In this document: positions 48,870 to 63,605 of the stretch, piece by piece
How the letters are laid out: every line of letters starts with the position of its first letter
How positions within the stretch are numbered: the stretch's first letter is position 1
Assembly (NCBI GenBank): GCA_020465985.1
Contig: JAANYP010001810.1
Location: 179,998 to 243,997 of the forward strand
Direction of reading: 5' to 3'
Length of the DNA: 64,000 bases
DNA from: Centrapalus pauciflorus
Lineage: Eukaryota > Streptophyta > Magnoliopsida > Asterales > Asteraceae
The notes under the pieces: model-generated
The model's input: only the letters and a program-made list of their open reading frames with translations
The model's database searches: none
What the model was told of the DNA's origin: nothing
Translations under genes and position numbers: made by a program

Positions 48870-50284
48870 TGTAACATCCGGCACTAAACCAGGTTAGCAA
48901 CAAAGCCCTAATCTGTATTTGATAGTCAATTATAAGCTAATCAGTGGTCATTAGAAATTAATCAAGTGATTAACAAGGTTTATTAGAAAATTCAACTCAA
49001 TTAGAATCAAATTCATCGGTGCAATGAATCGAGAAATCAATTAATCCGATCAATTTGCGATATGAGGGATTAATTCAACTAAGTACATAATTAAATTATG
49101 ATTAGTGTCACTAATCATACACTAATACAATTACATAACATTAATTATGCAAGACTAAAACAATTAATTAAAACAATGCATCCAAAAGTACTTATGAATT
49201 TACAAAAAAAGGGAAATACAAGAATACATTTTAAATACTTTTATACAAAAAAAAAATACAACAAAAATACACTACATAGGCCGGCCCTATTTAGTACACA
49301 AGGACCAAAAGAATGCATTTTTTTACTCAACATTTCACCATCAAATCCTCCTCTTTCCTTTCATCCAAGATTTTTCACTATTTTCATCATTTCACCACCT
49401 TTTTCACCTCTATAAATAGAACCACCACTTCACCTCATTTCTCACACCTTGCAAAGCAAAATCACTCTCTCATTTCCTCTCTTCAAAACCGGCCAAGGCC
49501 TCAAGCCAAAGCCAAAGTGGTGCAACTTTCATATTCTTGTAATTTTCAAGTGTTTTTGGGTGAAATCTTCCAAGAGTTTCAACTTCTACTTGGTTTCATC
49601 TTTCTAATACCCCAAAGTAAGTAAATACTAGCTTATATCATCTTATATTTATGTTTATATAAGTCTTGCATAATATATATAATCACCTACAACAACAAGT
49701 TTCATAAAAACTCAAGTTTATAAGTTTCTAGTTTTTATTTTTAAGTTGTTTCTTTAAATGTGTTTATGAATATATGAACACATTATAAAAGTGATAATAT
49801 TATGAAAACATGTGATATATATGTGTTTTTATAACTATTATGACTTTTATACAAGTAGTCTTTGAATAAACAACAAGAATCATAAGTTGTTTCAAGTTTA
49901 TAAACTACGGAATTTTGGCAGAAAATTTATATCGACTTTGAAAAATCATAACTAATTCATAACTCAACGAAATGAGTTGGTTCTTGTCTCAAAAGTTAGA
50001 TCTATGTCTTAACTATAGATCTGTAATTTTTCATAATTTATTTTGAAGTTTAAGACCTTCAGAAATTGTTTGGGAAACCGAAAGTTTGACAGCTCAAAAA
50101 TGGCCAACATAGGGTTTTTAACGAGCTTTTTTACCAACCTAAACATCTCGAAAAATGGCCGTTCTTGATTCTAAAAATCCTTTGTATATAGTATTTTAAT
50201 TTCCTAGAAAACCAAAGTCTAAAACATTTTGGAGCTTGGTCAAAAACAGCCTCAAAGTAGGCCGAAAAACCTCCGAAAAAGCTG

Positions 50285-50376
<92 letters not shown>

Positions 50377-51333
50377 TGACGTTTTAAGCAAATTTTATTT
50401 ATAAACTTGTAATGTTGGGTGATTTAAGACATAAAAATCTATAAATATGTATATATCACTATATATTAGAGATATTAAGTCCTTATTATCATTTAGGACC
50501 CGTTTAATCTCGCTCGGTGCATCATCCGTCACTTTACGCTAAAAGCTTTTCACGTTAGATTTTTGCCATCGCAATTCCGGTGAGTTCTCATAGCCCCTAT
50601 TTTCACACTGTTATGTTTTGGGGATGAAATACATGCTTCGTTTTTATATGGACACGGAAATACTTTCATTTCTATTATGTATTACACATTGGGTTCCATT
50701 AGCTCTGATATCATGAACCGTTAATTGCATTTATTTGTAAGCGCGAATATATTGTGGATAGATCTATTGGGAGTCATGTCCCCCACTCGGGTTAGTTGGA
50801 TTGGCTAACAGCGGGTGCATATATGTTCAACAAACGGTATTACGTATGGGAATACTGCACAGAGCAAACTCATTTTAAATTAAGCTTCGGTTGCATGATG
50901 GTTTATATGTAATACATAACAAGGAATTTATGATTTTATAAATTCAATCTCTATTATTGTTGTCCATACAAGTCAGATTTACGTGTAAACCTATGAGCTC
51001 ACCAACAATTTTTGTTGACGTATTTTAGCGTGTATTTTCAGGAAATTAAGGCAAGTATGCCTCGGACGTATTTTACTTTCAAGCTTCCGCATCCATGGAG
51101 TCGCATGCATATTCAATTTAACGGAGATTTAGCTGCATTATTTTGGATGTTTTAATTATGTAATTAAATCTCTGTATTTGTGCGAACTTCATTTCTCATG
51201 TAAAACATTACTATGCTTTAAAGCTTTAACGATGTATTTTAAAAACGTCCATATAGTGGTCGTTCATTATGATTATGGTTACGCTTCCGCACTCGTCACG
51301 CCTCGCTGCCAACCGGGGTAGCAGGGTGTGACA
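48870..51333 (+). repeat. 3' LTR of gypsy D
   Basis: 2464 bp, near-identical to the 5' LTR. The main difference is a TA tract of about 82 bases at 50290-50372. Confidence 0.96.
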
Positions 51334-51338
51334 CATTT

Positions 51339-51744
51339 TGTAATCAAAGGAGAGGCTGGTCCAGAGGAAGAATTTAAAAGCCTAATCCACCTGGTACAGA
51401 GACTGACTAGAGATGAACTTACTTAAATGCATCATATTGGAGCTGCCAGACACTCTAGGTCACCAATTGTATGGGTTCAACAATGTTTGAAAGATCTCAA
51501 AAGCATTTTTGACCTAGAGTCTACCATAGTAGATATAGAAGGATCCAAGGAAATGAAGATTGTACAGGTTGATTTATATGCCAAATCAATTACATATAGA
51601 CTCAAGCTTGCAGACAGATCCAGTAGGTTCTAGAATTTTGAATTTCTCAAATTGTCAAAGGCATGGCTACTTCAAATGAGCTCTATGAAGATTAATTGTG
51701 ATAAAGTGGAGTTGAAGAGAGAATTCATAAAAGCTATAAGGTAG
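51339..51744 (+). pseudogene. Third ORF of Copia-B, piece 3 of 3
   Basis: Resumes after gypsy D (HF|VIKGEAGPEEEFKS), with a TAA at about 51424 and a TAG at about 51631, then WVQQCLKDLKSIFDLEST between them. The ORF ends TAG at 51742. In total the ORF would be roughly 900 residues over three pieces. Confidence 0.68.
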
Positions 51745-51850
51745 AAACTTTCACAGTTGTAAGTTTTTGGATGCCTTAGTTTGTATATAACAGTTTTACT
51801 TTGTTTTATTTCCTTATTTGTATAGAAACTTAACGTCTTGTGTAAAGAAT

Positions 51851-51867
51851 TTAAGTTAGGGGGAGAT
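51851..51867 (+). other. Terminal polypurine tract of Copia-B
   Basis: TTAAGTTAGGGGGAGAT abuts the 3' LTR start at 51868. 51745-51850 is untranslated. Confidence 0.88.
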
Positions 51868-52509
51868 TGTTAGGAAATATTCTAAGTATGTCAAGCTGTT
51901 AGTTAGATTTCTCAAACTGTTAGTAGTATTTCTGTGCAATTACAAAGTTCAAGCTGCTAGTTCAATAAGTTCAAGCTGCTAGTACAAAAATTTAAGCTGC
52001 CAGAGTTAAAAGTTCATGTTGCTCAACAGATTAACAACATAAAGTGCTGAAATTCAGGAAGTGATATATATTTCAAGATTTGAATATCTTCCAAGCATAT
52101 CTACTACCAGAGAAATCAGAGTTCACAAGGAAACAAATCAGAAGGCTATATATATAGATAGACTAGGTCTTTCTATTGTAAGTCTGAACGTGCAAGTTCT
52201 GTAATTGTGTGCTTCATTGTAATTGCTTTCTGATAAAGTTTCTCAAGCCTCTAAGGTTGTAAAACCCTAAGAACAGTCTGTGTTCTTCGTCTAATCAAAC
52301 AGATTAGAGGTGATTGTAATCAGTGATTTTGGCAATATAAAGGAGTTGATTTTGATTATATTTATCTATTATTTATTCTGAAAGTTTTCTTAAGACAATT
52401 TAGTGTTAATCCGCAAACTTCTTAATTGGACTTTGATTCAAAACAAGGTTATTGGTTTACACTCTGATTTATTAAAACCAGTAAATCTTAGGTGATTTTG
52501 ATCTTGACA
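51868..52509 (+). repeat. 3' LTR of Copia-B
   Basis: 642 bp, same length as the 5' LTR; about two dozen differences by eye. Confidence 0.95.
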
Positions 52510-54425
52510 CTCTAACAGATCTTGCAATTGCTTTGACATTTCATGCATCTCTGCAGGCGCAAGTCTGTAGGGGGCTTTCGCGATTGAAGCCGCACCAGGA
52601 ACTAAGTCAATGTCGAATTCAACTTGACGTTCTGGTGGCACTCCAGAAATATCATCAGGAAATACGTCTGGGAACTCACAGAATATCAGAAATGGAATTC
52701 TTGTTGGCTTTAGAGATGGATTCAGACGAGACAAAACATAGATAGGATTTGTGATCCTTAGACAGATATTTACACGCTTTCTCAACAGATATGAAGCAGC
52801 GAGCACCTTTACGTTTGTCGCCTTTAATTTCCAACACTCGGCCGTTTGAAGTCTTGATTCTGATGATTCGGCGGTTGTAGACAATCATAGCTTCATTATT
52901 CGTTAACCAGTGCATGCCGATAATAAGGTCGAACTCTTTTAACGGAATCGGAATAAGATCGAGGTTGAACACAATGTTACTAACGAGCAGAGTGCAATTT
53001 CGGTACACGGAATCAGCCATAACGTAATTACTACTGGCCGTCTCTATATCAAGTACTACAGGAAGCTTTGATGGAGATTTAGACAATCTTTGAGCAAAAT
53101 TAGTCGATATGTATGAACGACTTGCACCATAATCAAATAGTACACGAGCAGGTATCGAATTTAGCAAGAACGTACCGGTAACCACATCAGGGGTTTCTTT
53201 TGCTTCCTCCGCTATTATCTGAAATGCACAGGTCCTTGCAGTTGGAGTTGCAGCTGAGCTTTTCATCGTAGAACCTCCAGCTGATGACTGTGATTGACCT
53301 CGGCGTCCGCTCTGACACTGATACATAAAGTGCCCAACCTTCCCACATTTTACACATCCAAGACCCCGCTAGTGGCACTCTTCACTACTATGACCGATCT
53401 TGCTACACACATAGCAAGTAACGTCGTCCGGATTACACAGTCCCATATGTGATTTCCTGCATCTTTTACAGAATCGTGGTTCATTCGTGAGAGAATGGGC
53501 TTGAGCTTTCTGAGGCGAGCTGTATTGTTGAGATTGTTGGGGTTGCTGGGATTGAGATTTGTTGGGCATAAAGAATCTGCCGAATCTCTGCTTCTTTGGG
53601 GGAGAAGGACATGTTGGATTTCTCGGTGGAGCATAGAGTTGATCGCCATACCCAAAATATCCTTTCTCTATCTGCCGTGCAGCCTCAACCATCTCTAAGA
53701 AACTCTTATACTTCATCGCGCTCATCGGGTGTCTGTACCTCGGGTTAAGACCTCCGCGAAATCTATTCATTTTTTCTTTCCTCGGTGGCTACTTGATATG
53801 AAGAATAGCCAAAGAGCCGCGAGAATTCGTGCTCATACTCGTCAACAGTCTTGGTTCCTTGAGTTAGTTGCATTAATTGGACCTCCATTTTGCCTTGTTG
53901 GTCAACAGGACAATACTTCACCTTAAACATGTCAAGAAACTGGTCCCATTCTAAAGTCTGAATAACCTCTTCTCCATAAATACTCCTATGTGTCTTCCAC
54001 CAAGCACGGGCAACACCGACGAACAGAGCGGTAGCATAACTGACTTTTGTTGACTCTAGAAAATCGGAGATTCTGAAGATTTCTTCAGTGTGACTAATCC
54101 AATCTAATGACTGAATCGGATTTACTGTACCCTCAAAATTCAGGGCACCGCTCACTTTAAAATCTTTAAACTTACAGCCTATCGGCTGCTCAATTTGGGT
54201 ATCAGGGTTTGAGTTATCAGATTCACACTCGTTATTTTCGGCTTGTTTTTCTTTTCTCTTATTTTTCTTATCCACACGTCTCTTAGCTTCGGCCTCATCT
54301 CTGGCCCGAAACTGTTCTTGCATGTTCTTGTTTTTTTGTTCAGATTGTTGGGCTAATAGTTGTTGTACCATTTCGAACATCTGTTGAGAAGTCATGTTCT
54401 TGGGAATATCACCTGATCCTGACAT
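52510..54425 (-). pseudogene. gag-pol: gag, protease and start of RT of gypsy A
   Basis: Start ATG 54425-54423 (MSGSGDIPKNMTSQQ). 220 codons of gag run to a shift near 53765; the next frame holds the rest of gag, a Gln-rich linker and a zinc knuckle CYVCSKIGHSSEEC. A TAG replaces the Gln codon of the next motif at about 53370. The second knuckle (KCGKVGHFMYQC) is intact, unlike in C. Protease reads LFDYGASRSYI: the active-site Ser of DSG is Tyr. A shift near 52680 precedes CEFPDVFPDDISGVPPERQ. The frame is cut by Copia-B at 52510. Confidence 0.9.
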
Positions 54426-54610
54426 CTTTACTGAAAATTAAAATCATTTAACTATCAGTTTATAGACTTAGATCAATGTACCCTTATTGCCATCCTAACA
54501 GTCTGTACATCCTATCTCATTTCAAACCACCTAAATGATTGATACATATGTATTGCTTCAGTTTGAGACCAAGTATTACTCACGTAATACTTGATTCACT
54601 CAAACTATGG

Positions 54611-54622
54611 GCTCTGATACCA
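54611..54622 (-). other. Primer-binding site, gypsy A
   Basis: Minus-strand TGGTATCAGAGC three bases inside the right LTR. Confidence 0.93.
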
Positions 54623-54625
54623 TCC

Positions 54626-57025
<2,400 letters not shown>

Positions 57026-57436
57026 TGTTGTATTTGATTATTGTGTCCATGTTTAGATAATTGTATATTCAATTAGTGTTGTATTTTTGTATTAAAAAAA
57101 ATTGAATTAGTGTGTTTGGAACTGAACCATGAATGTTCATTGAATCATCCTCTTAATCAAAAGTTTATTAAATCATCGGGTATGTGAAATACTGAATCAC
57201 GGAATTGTAAAACATTCATGATATTTTTTGTTAAAAAAGTAAAATTTCATTTCATTTATAAAAATATAACTAAACTACCTAAAAATGGATTGGGAAAGTT
57301 TCCAATTGGTAGGTTGTATATTTAAAGAAGGTATGAAAAGAATACGGTGTGGTGAGGTGCATGGTACAAGACTAAATTAATGTTCAGGATTTGTTCTCAT
57401 CTTCTTACGCTAAGGATCCTTCTCACGAGATCCATG

Positions 57437-58479
57437 TCCTATACACACACATGACCAAATCGATGTTGTGATACACATTCAATGGACATACACAACACAC
57501 ACAAAATTGGGTTTGGTGTGTGGTGCATTAATTGCCTCGGCCAAATAAAACCACAAACACATTAGTGCGGTTTACCCCTTTTTCATGTGTTTGTCTGCAT
57601 ACCCGGCGCCGCTCGATCGTGTCATCACCGGTGGATACCGAAAGCTTTCTGTTCGAGTATTTTTGCATTCAACTACAAAAGTACGAATTTTAATGCTTTC
57701 AAGTTAATTATCTTATGTTTACTTGATGATCTGTGTACGAAATTCGTAATTTATTTATAAAAAAAAGCTTGTTGCGTTTAATACGATTAAAAGTTTATGT
57801 TTTTTTGAAAAACCAATACGAATTTCCAAGAATATCAATAATATCCAAATGATAGATCATAGAAATGTGTTATAATCTCTGTGATACATGAAACAGAAGT
57901 CTTTAGTGAGACAACTAAGTAGTTGGGTGGGGTTCAATGCGTGCGTCACTTGGTCCATGAATAATTGCACACAATTTATCAATTTATGTGTGCATAAAAC
58001 TATGTCATTTAAAAATTGCACACAATTTTGAAAAAAATATTATCGTCAGAGTGTAGATGATATTCCTCCTGCAAATAAGCAAACAATCATTCAACTGAAA
58101 TTCAGAAGAATGAATTAAAAAAAAAAAAAATTCAAACTCCCTGTAATCATCTAAATTTCTGTGTTAAACAGAAAAAAAAAAAATCAGGTCTAGAATTCCA
58201 TTATCACGAAAGCTCAGGTTCTGCACTGACGTGTACAGAAACCATTTTACTAATCACGGGTTCCAATCTGAAGTGATCTGGAAACCATTTCACCTACAAA
58301 AAGAAAATTAGTGCCCTTTGGTATCCATTGCTTTTTGGATCCTTGCGGGTTAGGTTATTTAGGTACCCACTTTATCATAGGTTTATGTACCCATTTCATT
58401 ATTATTTTAGGTTTAGGTACTCGCTTTTGAACAACTTTCGTTTGTTCACAATTAAAATCAGAAATTAAGTTCCTTTTTG
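57437..58479. other. AT-rich stretch without a gene
   Basis: Starts with CA-rich runs (ACACACACATGACC, ACAACACACACAAAA) and a short GC-richer patch near 57600; poly-A runs near 58120 and 58170. I see no ORF, RNA gene or element end. Confidence 0.5.
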
Positions 58480-59776
58480 ACTCAATGAAATTTATATATG
58501 ATTTAACAAAGATATGAGAATAAGAACGAACAGATTTATGTGAATGTTTCTTTCTGAAAATCTGCCCGGTACTGGCTTGTTTTTTTATGATACTTCATAG
58601 TCTTACAAGAGCACTTCTTGGAAGAATAAGTAGTATTAGCATAAACACAATATCTAGAAGATTCACCAACGTAAACCTTAACCGGAATTTTTACTCTGAT
58701 TTTAGCTTTTCCTTAATCTATCTTTAGAATATATTTGAGTTTCAGATAGGAATACTGTTTAGTCTCTTGATTATGAAATGATTTTGAATCAGAAGCAACT
58801 GTTTTCACAAAATAAATATCATTATCAAGATCAAGTTCAAATTCTTCTTCATCTTAAACAATGGATTTTCTAATTATTGAAAATGAATTATTGTTATTTT
58901 CAAAAAGAAAGAACGAATCATGAGACTCAACACACTCGTTTTTACTTTCAGTAGATAACACAGAATGCTCAACTTTCTTATTTAAAGAAATTTTGGGACT
59001 TACATTATCCTTTAAACCATTTGAGACGGAACTCTTAATTGTTAACTGAGAAATTTGATTCTCTAAATCACTATTAACGATTAAGAATTTATCAACGTTT
59101 TCATATAACAATTCACTATCCTTTATGAAAATTGATGTTAAAGTTTGTTCTGCTCAACTGAAAGTGATAATTTTAACTCCTCTTCAAGATCAGAAAATTT
59201 TTTTTGAAGAGTGGAAAATTTCTCAAATTTATTTAATAAAGAATTTTGTTCATTGTGTAATGTCTGATAAAGTTTAACCTTAAGCTCATTTAATTTCTTA
59301 GACAAATAAGAATTATTTGACAAAAGATGTTAAACTTTTAAAGCATTCAGATAATTCTCACGTTTAATTTCTTTGTCAATTCAAAATTTGACATTTAAGC
59401 TCTTCTTCAGAAATTAAAACTTTATCTTTCTCTTCAAATGCATTAATCTTTAATTTCAAGGGATAAACTTCGATTACAACTTGAGTCTTTTTAAAAGTTG
59501 TTTGTGTCAGAAGACAATCAGACTCAGTAACTTTAACTAGTTAATTCAGCTATATCATTAGTTAACTTTGAAATTAGATTAGAATGAGATGAAAATTTTG
59601 AAGTAGTTATAACAATTCAGTATTTTCTCAGTCAAATATTTTAACATTATTGTTCGCACGAAATTTTTCTTCATTCATCTGAATCAAAACTGCAAAGTCA
59701 TTCTTGCACGTTTTTCAGCATCTTCAGCTCTTGCAGTTAAGATTTGATATTCAACAAAACTTACGTGTGAAACCAT
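58480..59776 (-). pseudogene. Decayed coiled-coil coding remnant, perhaps Copia gag
   Basis: The ATG at 59776-59774 opens MVSHVSFVEYQILTARAEDA, then frames shift. 59323-59138 and 59111-58854 are Lys/Glu/Leu/Asn-rich coiled-coil stretches (KKFSDLEEELKLSLSVEQNK). Past a single TAA at about 58854 the frame continues EEFELDLDNDIYFV and reaches a short Cys-containing part near 58610. Long coiled coils of this kind lie between core and knuckle in several plant Copia gag proteins, so this may be one; a decayed host gene is also possible. Confidence 0.4.
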
Positions 59777-62308
59777 AATTTCTGCATAAGAAATTTGAAG
59801 TGTTAGATTAAACAACAACTCAAATGAATAAGCTCAATATGAAATGCAAAACAAGCTTCAAAAATGGACCTGCGCATAAAAAAAAAATTCAAAATCAGAA
59901 TAATATCTCAGTGAAATAATAAAATTTGAATTGAAATAATATCAAAATTAGGTCAAAGCCAGTAATCTTTGTGAAATAGTAAACTTTGAATTGAAAGAGA
60001 GATCGAGAGACAGTCAGAGTGAAATCGGGAAGTGAAGAAGGAAGAAGCAGACAAGCTAGCACAACATATGCCTAGGTTTTTACTTTTATTTGTTTATGTT
60101 TATTGTTGTTTTTTATTAGCCCATGATATTACTTGCATAATGGAAATCAAGAAAGCAAAGAGGCGAATACTAAAAATCAGATTTTTTCAAAAAAAATTAA
60201 GATTATCCGAAAATCCGAAAAATCATGAATTTGCTATATGAATTCGAATTTTGGATAATCCAAAATTTGGATAGCTTTGGATCGAATTTTCAGATCGGAT
60301 ACTTGGATTAAGATATTTTTGAACAGCCTTATGCAAAACAATATGCAAAAGTAAAACAAATGTTGTGCTCACAGGATGATACAAACCACCGTACTTAAAA
60401 TTCTTTTACATATTTAACCAATTCATATTGACATATTTTCAAAACAAAAATAAACGAGTCAAAATTGATCACTTTTAGCATGCAAAAAATTTAAATTCCA
60501 ATAACGATTTTTGTGACAAAACATATTTAACAAGTTTATGTTTGACATATTCTTCATTTTAGATCAGAGAAACTAGATTTTTTTTAAAGGTTTGTCTTCC
60601 TAACCATCTGTTTTATTTTTTGAAGCTAAATTTTGAATTGAGTGACTTAATCTAATTTATTTTTAACCATCACTTTTTATATGTGGACTCCATCAAAAAA
60701 GAACATGACATAAATTCCACTTATATGTTTGCTAATAAAATCAAATGAGGTTTTTTCAAGTTAATTAAAAGGGTTTATAAAGCAAACTTTTTCGTTGGAG
60801 GATTAAATAAAAACATGTAAAGTTGAAACTTTTTTATTATTCAAATTTCAAAACAATAATGGAGATACGATTTTTTTATTATGTAAGAATCTATTTTGAT
60901 TATAAAAAGAATTAAATCAAACAAATAAAAAGAATTTATAAATAAATTGAGTTGTAGTTGATTTCAACTTTGGCAAGTTCACTACGTACCCTTCCTTCCA
61001 AAAGTGGGTTCAACTTTATCTAATACATGTGCAAACTTCTTTTCTTTCCCTATTTTCTTTTGCATTATGAAAGAAAAGGGTAGAAGCCAAAATCAGTAAT
61101 ATTATTTTTTTTATAATACAGTTTATATTTTAGAAATACCGGAAATTTGTAATTTACAAAATCTATTTTTGAAACCTTATATTTAAAGGTGTTTTCTAAA
61201 AAGTCGTGTTTTTATAGAAAACTAAAATGAAAAACGATCATGGTTTTCACAAAGACAAACACATTCTAACGTTACATTCCACGATACAATAAGAAAACGA
61301 CGTGAAACAGGAGATTGGGAGTTTGGAAGGTGAAAGAAAGGGGGAAAGGAAGGATTGAAAGTTTTTCAAAACTATAAACACGCTCTAAAGTAGATTAGGA
61401 ACAACGTTGAAGCTTAACTTCCTCATCTGTCTCTATCTTCTCAAAAATTCAGACCGACTGAAATCAGGAAGAATTTCAATCGTCGTCTCCTGCTCCTCTC
61501 ATTTCCTTCATAAAAAACCTTGAAGACCACGTTTACATCAGTAATCCTTCATTTTCATCTTTTCTTCTTCATTTGCTTTCCTTCCTATACTGATAACACA
61601 ACGTAATCTTCATGTATCGATAGCCAAAGCATTTATTAAAATCTGTCTTTAAAAGGAATATGAAATTAATTAAATACCATGTATCTCATTTTTAAGATCT
61701 AAACCTTGTATATTTTAATTTGTAATTTTAATATTAATAGACAAAAATTGAAAAATATAATATTACCCTATAAATGATGTTTAAATCAAGTGTCCCTACC
61801 ATGGGCTCATTTTTATCTTTTAACCAAACAGCATTCAGTATTTGATTACACTCACGAGGTTAATTATAAATGAAGTCTCACCAAAATATCAATAATGTAT
61901 CACTAGATGTTTGTATTTGACATTAGTCATGCATGCACATTTTGCCATTTTCTTTCTTTCATTCTTTTTTTTTTCCCATCTGTCTTTTGAATTTCATATT
62001 TAGCTTGTTTAATCAAGACAAAACACTTTTTCTTATTTTATACAGGGTTAAGCATTATTTTACCAACTATTAGATTTGTCTCACTTAACGATTAAAAACC
62101 ATTATTTATACACATTTAACCATTAGATTTTAATTGATCTTTATTTTGATAAAATGATTAAAGTCTAATGACTAGATTTGTATAAATCTGATAGTTAGTG
62201 GCTAAATATGTGTAATTTTAGTAGCTAAATATGTACTAACTAAAGTTTACTAAATGTGTATCTATATGTGTACGTATCTACTAGATGGTTGAACAAATAT
62301 ATACTTAA
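59777..62308. other. AT-rich intergenic stretch, no gene seen
   Basis: Very AT-rich with poly-A and poly-T runs. Around 60190-60300 is a small cluster of ATCCGAAAATCCGAAA and inverted TTTTGGATAATCCAAAA. Around 61400-61600 a CT-rich stretch looks like a plant 5' UTR, but no coding region follows. A 69-codon open frame at 60032 has no support. Confidence 0.5.
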
Positions 62309-62412
62309 CACTACTAGAAAACATGTTGTTACCGGAGGGATGAATCCGTCGGTAATCCCTCGGTAACGTAATTTACCGACGGTTTGCCGAGTACCGGTAT
62401 CGGTTACAAATA

Positions 62413-63271
62413 TGTTGGTACATCCGGTGTAACGACAACAGTCTAGTTTTGTTATTGATAGTGTATTGCAAGAGATAGGGTCTTGTTAATGCAATGGCTT
62501 GATAAGTTCATGATTGCATGATAAGAACTTATGGTGATAAGTTCATGAGGCTATGAACTTAGGAGAATAAGTTCTTAAGGCATAGGCTCAAGAACTTATG
62601 AGAATAAGTTCTTAAGGCATAGGCCACGAACTTAGGTCACCTAAGTTAATGAGAATAAGTTCTTAAGGCATAGGCTCAAGAAATTTATGAGAATAAGTTC
62701 TTAAGGCATAGGCCACGAACTTAGGTCACCTAAGTTCATGAGAATAAGTTCTTAAGGCATAGGCTCAAGAACTTATGAAAATAAGTTCTTGAGGAGGTCC
62801 TGAACTTAAGGAGGCTAAGTTCTTATGAGAATAAGTTCTTAAGGAGGTCACGAACTTAAGGTGGCTAAGTTCGTGGAGGAGCGTCATGCACGAACACGAA
62901 CTTAAGGGTTATATAATAAACTTAACATTGTGAATTCAGTATCTTTGAAGGCTCAGAAGTTCTGTCGAACTTTAGAGCAAACAGAGCATTCGAAGCTCAG
63001 AAAATCTGACTGCACACGATTTTGAGAGCTGAGGTAAAGCGACTATCAGAGAAATACGATTTCAGAGTTTGTATCAGTGCACGTACGAACTAGAAGCGAT
63101 TTCAGAGAATTTTAGGAGCGATACATCGTGTGCGGTCGGTATCATATCGGCTGGCATCATGTTTGGCTCCGTGTTCTGCACGTGATCGATCCGTTAAGCG
63201 TCAAACAAGGATTCCGCACTCGTTGGACATCGTCGCGCCTTGATCCGATCCGTAGACGTGGTGACTTTACA
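62413..63271 (+). repeat. Solo LTR F, related to Copia-A (859 bp)
   Basis: Begins TGTTGGTACATCC and ends GACTTTACA, flanked by perfect AAATA duplications (62408-62412 and 63272-63276). Its start and the GGATTCCGCACTCGTT near its end match the Copia-A LTR read on the minus strand. No internal region is left, so it arose by LTR-LTR recombination. Confidence 0.87.
62507..62890 (+). repeat. AAGTTC/GAACTT tandem array in solo LTR F
   Basis: The higher-order unit is 88-89 bases, 62563-62650 and 62651-62739, with further partial units to 62890. Each subunit starts GAGAATAAGTTCTTAAGG. Inverted arms AAGAACTTAT and ATAAGTTCTT around a 4-base loop form hairpins (for example 62590-62613). Confidence 0.9.
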
Positions 63272-63276
63272 AAATA

Positions 63277-63605
63277 TTTGGTCGGTAACGAGTAATACCA
63301 ATGGATTTACCGATAGAAATAATTTACAGACTGTTTACCCAGGGTATATTTACCGACGAAATACCGAGGGAATTTACCGACGGATTAGTGAGGGACAACA
63401 TTACCGACGGATTAACGAGAAAAACTAATGTCAAGGAATTAGTGAGAGACACCATTACCAATGGATTAACGAGAAAAACTAATACCGAGGGATTACCGAG
63501 CATACTCATTGCCAACGGTGTACCAATGTTATTTACCGACGACATGCTAATGGCTTTCCGATGGCTTACCGACGAATTTTTGAGAAAATACCAAGGGATA
63601 ACTGC
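63277..63605 (+). repeat. Subterminal repeats of the CACTA element
   Basis: More than ten degenerate copies of TTACCGACGGATTA or TACCGAGGGATT, direct and spaced 15-40 bases; further copies at 62330-62400 lie left of LTR F. These are typical transposase-binding repeats of CACTA ends. Open frames through them are chance. Confidence 0.85.

Larger units (their letters stand above)
40879..51333 (+). mobile_element. Ty3/gypsy element D, nearly complete (10.5 kb)
   Basis: Plus-strand element with 2400 and 2464 bp LTRs, PBS, polypurine tract and perfect CATTT duplications (40874-40878 and 51334-51338). Genes in order: an extra ORF, gag, then protease-RT-RNase H-integrase with a chromodomain-like end, so a chromovirus, probably Tekay-like. 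The LTRs are nearly identical apart from a TA expansion, so it is the youngest element here by that measure, yet pol has several stops. Confidence 0.96.
14691..52509 (+). mobile_element. Ty1/copia retrotransposon Copia-B, interrupted by gypsy C and D
   Basis: Plus-strand element with two 642 bp LTRs (14691-15332 and 51868-52509), an initiator-Met primer site and a final polypurine tract. It sits in the RT gene of gypsy A; flanking 5-mers GGCTA (14686-14690) and CTCTA (52510-52514) match at three of five positions, consistent with a mutated duplication. Its own internal DNA is 15333-20931, 39153-40878 and 51339-51867. It has gag, pol and a large third ORF after pol, the layout of Sireviruses. 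By eye the LTRs differ at about two dozen positions, so it is older than gypsy D. Confidence 0.94.

Noticed and set aside
20346..51744. Calling the third ORF an envelope gene
   Set aside because: No signal peptide, membrane segment or cleavage site was visible; only the position matches.
60032..60241. 69-codon ORF with a hydrophobic stretch
   Set aside because: Isolated in AT-rich DNA, no homology recognised, no promoter or neighbour support.
61380..61620. Host gene promoter and 5' UTR
   Set aside because: The CT-rich look is suggestive, but no coding sequence follows within the next 700 bases.
62563..62777. Possible CRISPR array
   Set aside because: Units are contiguous degenerate tandem repeats without unique spacers, in plant LTR DNA.
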